Shown: positions 59,925-64,000 of the stretch, piece after piece
Layout: each line of letters begins with the position of its first letter
Position numbering within the stretch: the first letter of the stretch is position 1
NCBI RefSeq assembly: GCF_007993045.1
Contig: NZ_VOOR01000031.1
Coordinates: 1 to 64,000, forward strand
Reading direction: 5' to 3'
Source of the DNA: Phaeodactylibacter luteus
GTDB lineage: Bacteria > Bacteroidota > Bacteroidia > Chitinophagales > Saprospiraceae
Length of the DNA: 64,000 nt
Position numbers and translations under genes: made by a program
Notes under the pieces: generated by a model
Seen by the model: only the letters and a program-made list of their open reading frames with translations
What the model was told of the DNA's origin: nothing
Databases searched by the model: none

Positions 59925-60080
59925 GGGCCAGCGATGCGAAGGGGTGGCCAGCCCGCAGGGCCGAGCGGGCAGCGAGCCCCGGAGCGTAGCGGCACCCGCA
60001 TTTAGAGATGCTAACATGGCATCTCTAAGCACTCCAAGGCGGGTGCGGCCCCCAAAAAAGAGGCCATCAGATTGGCGCAC
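59925..60080 (-). repeat. Family A repeat, copy A9 with extended hairpin
   Basis: This is a reverse copy whose first hairpin is enlarged: outer GCACCCGC/GCGGGTGC (59992-59999 with 60039-60046) encloses TTAGAGATGC/GCATCTCTAA (60002-60028). The core with CGGGGCTCGCTGCCCGCTCG is intact. The end facing the cNMP-AlbA_2 gene lies about 8 bp from that gene's stop. The 59735-60087 gap holds only this element. Confidence 0.8.
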
Positions 60081-60087
60081 AGGCGCA

Positions 60088-60975
60088 TTATTGCCCTGAA
60101 AAGCGGTAGCGGTCTTCTACATATTTGATGATCTCGCTGCTCTTTTTGATGCGGATATTGGCCGAGCCGGTGCGGATGTAGAAGACCTCTTGCTCGTTGC
60201 CCTTTTTGTCCACATCCCGGTAAAAAACAGGGGATTTGGCCGGAGGGGTATCTATGCGGAAGATCATATTGCCCTCGATCTCTTCGATGTCGAAAGACAA
60301 CTGTGTAGCGAAGAAGGAGCCGAGGTTGCGCTGTACCGCGCTGGTGATGCTGCGCTTGAAATTATCGATATCCGAAGTCGTAGCTTCCAGCCCTATGATC
60401 TTCCCTTCGTCATCGACACCGCAGAAGACGGTGCCCCCGTTGAGGTTCATAAATGCAGACAAGGTCTGTATGATTTTATCGCGGTGGTATTTGTCGATCG
60501 ACTCTTTGAACTCCACCATATCGCTTTCGCCCTTATCGATGATGCGCTTGCTGTTGGCCGATTCGTCTGCAACGAGGTAAGTGATGATTTTTTGGGTGAG
60601 CGCCCAGGAGAGCTTCATTTTCAGGCTATCAGAGAGTGTATCCGAGTCAAAAGTTTTGGCTTTGTCAAATACGATGAGCTGCGAAGGCTCGGTAGCCCTG
60701 ATGGTGCCAAGGCGGGAAGTTTTATTGAAGATGGCGATCTCGCCGAACAGCTGCCCCTTGATGTATTCTTTGGGCTCTTTGCGGGCCAGGTACAAAATAA
60801 GGCGGCCAAAATGGACGATGTAAAAGGACTCCCCTTTCTGTTCGATGGAGAACACTTCGTGCCCGGCCTGATAGTCTACAAGGCGTGCGACCTTGCTGAG
60901 GCCCTGTAGGTCTTCGGTGGAAAAGCCTTTCAGCTCAGGGCACCTGCTCAGGGTCTTTATTACCGCTTCATTCAT
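60088..60975 (-). CDS. Cyclic-nucleotide-binding domain fused to AlbA_2 (Schlafen-type) domain
   Basis: This 295-residue protein has a CNB domain (about 1-125) with phosphate-binding cassette FGEIAIFNKTSRLGTIRA, including the key Arg88. An AlbA_2/Schlafen-type domain (about 150-290) follows with the hallmark ESDMVEFKESI, then FMNLNGGTVFCGVDDEGKIIGL. AlbA_2 domains bind nucleic acid and occur in regulators and in anti-phage or toxin proteins. The pairing with a CNB domain suggests ligand-gated activity. No nucleotide cyclase gene is present in the window. Confidence 0.9.
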   Translation of the reverse strand: MNEAVIKTLSRCPELKGFSTEDLQGLSKVARLVDYQAGHEVFSIEQKGESFYIVHFGRLILYLARKEPKEYIKGQLFGEIAIFNKTSRLGTIRATEPSQLIVFDKAKTFDSDTLSDSLKMKLSWALTQKIITYLVADESANSKRIIDKGESDMVEFKESIDKYHRDKIIQTLSAFMNLNGGTVFCGVDDEGKIIGLEATTSDIDNFKRSITSAVQRNLGSFFATQLSFDIEEIEGNMIFRIDTPPAKSPVFYRDVDKKGNEQEVFYIRTGSANIRIKKSSEIIKYVEDRYRFSGQ

Positions 60976-61127
60976 GGTTGTTTATCGTTTTGTCCACGGC
61001 CTGCTGCATTGGCAAGGGTATGGCATTACTTGTTTTTTTTGGAAAGTGAAGCTAACAAAAAATGGCCAGACCGGGCGGTATGGGGAGCAAGGATTCTTTT
61101 GCCGGGGGGCAGGCTTTTGTGGCAGAT

Positions 61128-61225
61128 GGGGCCTGCCCCTGCCGCAACGGCAGGTGCCGCTATGCTACGGGGCTCGCTGCCCGCTCGGCCCTGACGGGCT
61201 GGCCACCCCTCCGCAGCGCTAGGCC
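61128..61225 (+). repeat. Family A repeat, copy A10 (core)
   Basis: The core has hairpin CCTGCC/GGCAGG, invariant CGGGGCTCGCTGCCCGCTCG and loop variant GCCC-TGAC-GGGC. The outer inverted ends are not clear. The 60976-61370 gap between the cNMP-AlbA_2 gene and the FnIII-like gene contains only this element. Confidence 0.78.
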
Positions 61226-61370
61226 GCTGCCATCTTAGTGCCGGTAGCGCCTGTGAAGCTTGCGATAGATTTGGCTTGCGGGGGGCGTGCCAATCCGCAC
61301 CTGCCCAGCCCATTGCCGGGCAGGCGGCCCCTGTAGCCCTTGCCTTATGAGCCTTGCCAGGGTTTGCCCG

Positions 61371-61904
61371 TCAAGGGCGGAGGACCTGCACAGCAGAACG
61401 GCCTGCCCAGGCAATGGCAGCGATCAAAAGGACGAGGTACAGCGCTTCGTCCCACCAATGGTCGACCTCAACACGGCCGGGGCTGGACCACCAGGTCTGC
61501 CCTTCGCTATTGGCGCTGCGCACCCGGTAATAATAGGCATGGCCTGCCTTCACTTGCGTATCCCAGAAGGAGTAGCCCTGGCCAATGGCGGGCAAGCTGA
61601 ACTGGGCGAGCGGCTCCCAGCCGCCGGGCTTGAGGGCGCGCTCTATGGTACACAGCACAGCCTCCCCGTCTGCCGAGCTGGGGCACTGCCAAGATAAAAG
61701 GACGGAAGCATGATGGCTCTCCAGCTTCAAATCGCCCAAGCGGCTTTGGGCATGGGCGCCACGGGCAGCAGCATGCCCGCTGGCCAGGGCAGCGGGGCTA
61801 TCATCTGACGGGCTTACGCTCGCGACCGTTTGCTGAAGCGGGAGCTGGGCATGGGCTGCAGCTCCAAGGAGGAGGAACAGCGGCAACAGGAATAGGCTTT
61901 TCAT
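61371..61904 (-). CDS. Small secreted FnIII-like protein, unknown function
   Basis: This 177-residue protein has a signal peptide (MKSLFLLPLFLLLGAAAHAQ) and a fibronectin-III-like fold (about 65-145; SVLLSWQCPSSADGEAVLCT, ending AYYYRVRSANSEGQ). A C-terminal hydrophobic segment (WWDEALYLVLLIAAIAWAG) probably anchors it in a membrane. No T9SS tail is visible. Function is unknown; it has no partner gene on the same strand nearby. Confidence 0.7.
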   Translation of the reverse strand: MKSLFLLPLFLLLGAAAHAQLPLQQTVASVSPSDDSPAALASGHAAARGAHAQSRLGDLKLESHHASVLLSWQCPSSADGEAVLCTIERALKPGGWEPLAQFSLPAIGQGYSFWDTQVKAGHAYYYRVRSANSEGQTWWSSPGRVEVDHWWDEALYLVLLIAAIAWAGRSAVQVLRP

Positions 61905-62241
61905 TGGGGTATACTATTATTCCATGAGATCAAACAAAACCGGTCTGGGGCAGAGCGGGCTGCTGATCAGCAGGCGGGCTGGCCCAAACCATTCCATTCT
62001 GAAAGGCTGTGCCCGGGCTACCACCTACCGAAGGGGCAGGGCCGCGATCAAATCCCAGTTTGTGTAGCAATGCTTAGTGAAGTCACCTTCTTGTGAAGCC
62101 AGAGGAAGGATTGGCAGGTTTGTTTTTGGCTGTTTGCCTGTGCGGAGAACCATAGCTGCGGCCAAATGTTAGGCTGTTGCCAAAATCCCCCGTCACAATT
62201 TTTGGCAAAATACACAATTCCTGTCACTCTAACGCATTGTC
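61905..62241. other. Gap before the EAD11-like gene, with an inverted repeat
   Basis: This 337-bp gap has no supported gene. At 62177-62208 there is an inverted repeat TTGCCAAAA/TTTTGGCAA with a 14-nt spacer, 33 bp upstream of the ATG of the small gene at 62242. It could be an operator or a hairpin. No TAnnTTTG box was found near it. Confidence 0.4.
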
Positions 62242-62493
62242 ATGCCAAAATCCGTCAAAAAGCAGCTTCAGGGCTACCTCCTCGCTGAAGATTACGAGCC
62301 GGTCATAAAAGCCTTGGCCACGCTGGCCGATCAGCTTGGCGACAATGCGCTGATGAACGAGGCGGTTCATGCCTTCACCCTGTACAGCAGCTGGCAAAAA
62401 GCCCAGGCAGGCGGGCAGCCGGAGGCGGCCGCCAAAACGCAGCTGCGGTTGAAGGAAACGCTGTGGCAGCTGACCGAGCGGCTGCCTGTCTGA
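62242..62493 (+). CDS. Stand-alone small helical protein resembling effector-associated domain EAD11
   Basis: This 83-residue helical protein has a pattern like that of the EAD11 death-like adaptor domain: EDYEPVIKALATLADQ, then DNALMNEAVHAFTLYSSWQK, then a long final helix TQLRLKETLWQLTERL. EAD domains normally sit as N- or C-terminal adaptors in conflict-system proteins, so a free-standing copy is unusual. Assignment is from pattern resemblance only. The start follows the inverted repeat at 62177-62208. It is a monocistronic gene. Confidence 0.65.
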   Translation: MPKSVKKQLQGYLLAEDYEPVIKALATLADQLGDNALMNEAVHAFTLYSSWQKAQAGGQPEAAAKTQLRLKETLWQLTERLPV

Positions 62494-62607
62494 CCGAACC
62501 GCGCAGGCCCGATGCCCCCTTGCCTATCCCAAACGCCTGTGGCCCTTGCAATCGGCCCATTTTTGGAGATAACCTTAAATATCCCAGCAGTTTAAGAAAA
62601 TAGTGCT

Positions 62608-62615
62608 TATCTTTG
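62608..62615 (+). promoter_or_regulatory. -7 box of the DEAD-box helicase gene
   Basis: TATCTTTG matches TAnnTTTG exactly and lies 123 nt before the helicase ATG, so the predicted leader is about 115 nt. Near its end a hairpin GCTGCAA/TTGCAGC (62706-62724, 5-nt loop) precedes the start codon by 14 nt. Confidence 0.5.
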
Positions 62616-62738
62616 CGCCCGAATTCCGGAGTAGCGGAAGCCTACCACTTTTCACTCGAGTACAACCGATAGGTCAAGGACGGGCTCAAATGCTACTCTG
62701 CACAAGCTGCAAGTGGGTTGCAGCAGCAACAACTAAAC

Positions 62739-64000
62739 ATGAGTACATTTGAGTCGCTGGGGCTGTCCCAGCAAATTACCGAAGCGGTGGGTGCCATCGG
62801 CTTCGAGACCCCTACTGCTATTCAGCAACAAGCCATCCCTCACCTGCTGAGCGGCGAAGAAGACTTTATCGGGCTGGCACAGACCGGGACCGGCAAGACC
62901 GCTGCTTTCGGGCTGCCGCTGATTCAGCGGACCGACACCATGCTGCCTTTCATCCAATCGTTGGTACTTGCCCCTACACGGGAGCTTTGCCTGCAGATCT
63001 GCCGGGAGCTGGAGTCCTTTGCCAGCAATCAGCCCGGGCTGAAGCTGCTCGCCGTCTATGGGGGGGCAGATATTGTCCGTCAGATGAAAGGGCTTGAGCG
63101 CGGGGTGCATATCCTGGTCGCTACGCCTGGCCGCCTGCGCGACCTGATGCGGCGCGGGAAGGTGGACTTTGCCCACCTGCAGCACGTTGTGCTGGACGAA
63201 GCCGACGAAATGCTGAACATGGGCTTCAAAGAAGAGATCGACGACATCCTGCAGAGTGTGCCGGAGAACCGCCGCACCTGGCTGTTTTCTGCTACTATGC
63301 CCAAGGAGGTCCGCCGGATTTCTGAGGACTATATGGAGAACCCCTTCGAGCTGTCCGTTGGGCAGCAGAACACTTCCAATGCAGACATCAGCCACCGCTT
63401 TGTCTTCCTCCGCCCGGCAGAGCGCTACGAAGCCCTGCGCCGCTTCATCGATTTCAATAGCGGGCTATTCGCCCTGGTCTTTGTCCGCACCCGCCGGGAC
63501 GCGGCAGAAGTAGCCGAGCGCCTTACTCAGGACGGCTACCGTGCAGACGCCCTACATGGCGACCTCAGTCAGCATCAGCGCGACCGGGTCATGGGGGCTT
63601 TCCGCAACCGCCACCTCCGTATCCTGGTAGCTACTGATGTAGCAGCCCGCGGTATTGATGTGGACGAAATCACCCACGTTTTCCACTTCAACATACCTGA
63701 TGATATCGCTTTCTACACCCACCGCTCTGGCCGTACCGGCCGGGCAGGGAAAAAGGGCGAGTCTATCATTTTGGCCCATCCCAAAGACAAGCACCTGCTG
63801 AAGAAGCTGGAGAAGACCGTAAAAATCAAGCTGGAGCCAACAGAAGTCCCCAATGGGGATGCCATTTTTGAACAGCGCTTGCTGGGCTTTTTTGCAAGGG
63901 CTGCACAGACCCCGCCCCACCCTGCCATTGAGAAATACCTGCCGCAGATTGTAGAAGAGCTGGGCGATATGAGCCGCGAAGAGCTCGCCTTGCGCCTGGC
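62739..64000 (+). CDS. DEAD-box ATP-dependent RNA helicase (partial, runs off the right edge)
   Basis: The first 420 codons are present. Helicase motifs in order: Q-motif FETPTAIQQQAIP, Walker A AQTGTGKT, PTRELC, TPGR, DEAD (LDEADEMLNMGF), SAT, then VFVRTRR, ATDVAARGID, and HRSGRTGRAGKKG. The C-terminal extension is cut by the window end. Such RNA helicases (CsdA/DeaD, RhlE types) unwind RNA in ribosome assembly and mRNA decay, often in the cold. The long leader with a hairpin suggests post-transcriptional control. Confidence 0.95.
   Translation, partial: MSTFESLGLSQQITEAVGAIGFETPTAIQQQAIPHLLSGEEDFIGLAQTGTGKTAAFGLPLIQRTDTMLPFIQSLVLAPTRELCLQICRELESFASNQPGLKLLAVYGGADIVRQMKGLERGVHILVATPGRLRDLMRRGKVDFAHLQHVVLDEADEMLNMGFKEEIDDILQSVPENRRTWLFSATMPKEVRRISEDYMENPFELSVGQQNTSNADISHRFVFLRPAERYEALRRFIDFNSGLFALVFVRTRRDAAEVAERLTQDGYRADALHGDLSQHQRDRVMGAFRNRHLRILVATDVAARGIDVDEITHVFHFNIPDDIAFYTHRSGRTGRAGKKGESIILAHPKDKHLLKKLEKTVKIKLEPTEVPNGDAIFEQRLLGFFARAAQTPPHPAIEKYLPQIVEELGDMSREELALRL

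Noticed and set aside
60088-62493. A complete Pycsar or CBASS defence operon around the cNMP-AlbA_2 and EAD-like genes
   Set aside because: No cyclase or CD-NTase gene lies nearby and the genes are separated by a repeat and an opposite-strand gene; only a loose association can be claimed.
1-64000. tRNA, rRNA, CRISPR arrays, riboswitches and prophage genes
   Set aside because: None was recognised by eye; subtle ones (for example riboswitches) would need covariance model searches.

Overview
The window is chromosomal DNA from a member of the Bacteroidota, most likely a high-GC lineage such as Saprospiria. This is inferred from four things. There are type IX secretion (T9SS) C-terminal tails on three large secreted proteins. 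A two-component sensor carries Reg_prop/Y_Y_Y repeats. A DUF1573-YajC-YbbR block is present. Bacteroidota-type -7 promoter boxes (TAnnTTTG) lie in front of many genes. Species cannot be named from the sequence alone. No rRNA, tRNA, CRISPR array, prophage or transposase gene was seen.

Layout. 0-5.5 kb: CorA-type transporter, LolC/E-type permease, queuosine-precursor transporter, eIF1/SUI1-like protein, DUF3810 metalloprotease-like protein. 5.6-10.6 kb: thioredoxin, DUF58 protein, and a LytTR regulator with its giant propeller histidine kinase. 11-14.8 kb: a six-gene minus-strand operon of two c-type cytochrome lipoproteins, an OB-fold protein, two YceI proteins and a DUF5777 barrel. 15.2-17.6 kb: CDF transporter, RecF, DUF721. 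18-25.5 kb: subtilase, methyltransferase, MBL hydrolase, and proline genes proA-proB with a cyclotransferase-like gene. 26.9-32 kb: a five-gene plus-strand operon (GT2 glycosyltransferase, aldo/keto reductase, FAD oxidoreductase, arginine deiminase family enzyme, heptose-kinase-like PfkB kinase). 32.4-36.8 kb: two tandem paralogous T9SS proteins. 37-40.7 kb: coiled-coil membrane protein, nucleoside hydrolase, cNMP-patatin protein. 41-45.1 kb: a glycerol regulon (DeoR-type regulator divergent from glpD-glpK). 45.1-51.8 kb: exonuclease, TPR lipoprotein, photolyase, PurK, DUF1573, YajC, YbbR. 52-59.7 kb: a four-gene minus-strand operon (DUF4956, CotH kinase-beta-helix fusion, PQQ-type sugar dehydrogenase-PKD-T9SS protein, GT-C-like membrane protein). 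60-64 kb: a cNMP-binding/AlbA_2 (Schlafen-type) fusion, a small FnIII-like secreted protein, a stand-alone death-domain-like (EAD11-like) protein, and a DEAD-box RNA helicase running off the right edge.

The most striking non-genic content is three interleaved families of short non-coding repeats. Family A (about 190-200 bp, 10 copies in 64 kb) has imperfect terminal inverted repeats, flanking 8-9 bp direct repeats in the clearest copies, and a conserved core. The core holds a hairpin whose sequence changes while its pairing is kept. Family B (about 167 bp, three full copies and one partial) has 21-bp inverted ends with a CTAG/TA boundary like IS630/Tc1-mariner targets. Family C (193 bp for the full copy) has 18-bp inverted ends; one C element sits cleanly inside an A element. 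Several A copies abut the stop codons of flanking genes.

Best candidates for undescribed biology are the DUF4956-CotH operon with its secreted dehydrogenase, the family A element, the cNMP-AlbA_2 fusion with the nearby EAD-like protein, and the cytochrome/YceI/DUF5777 operon.
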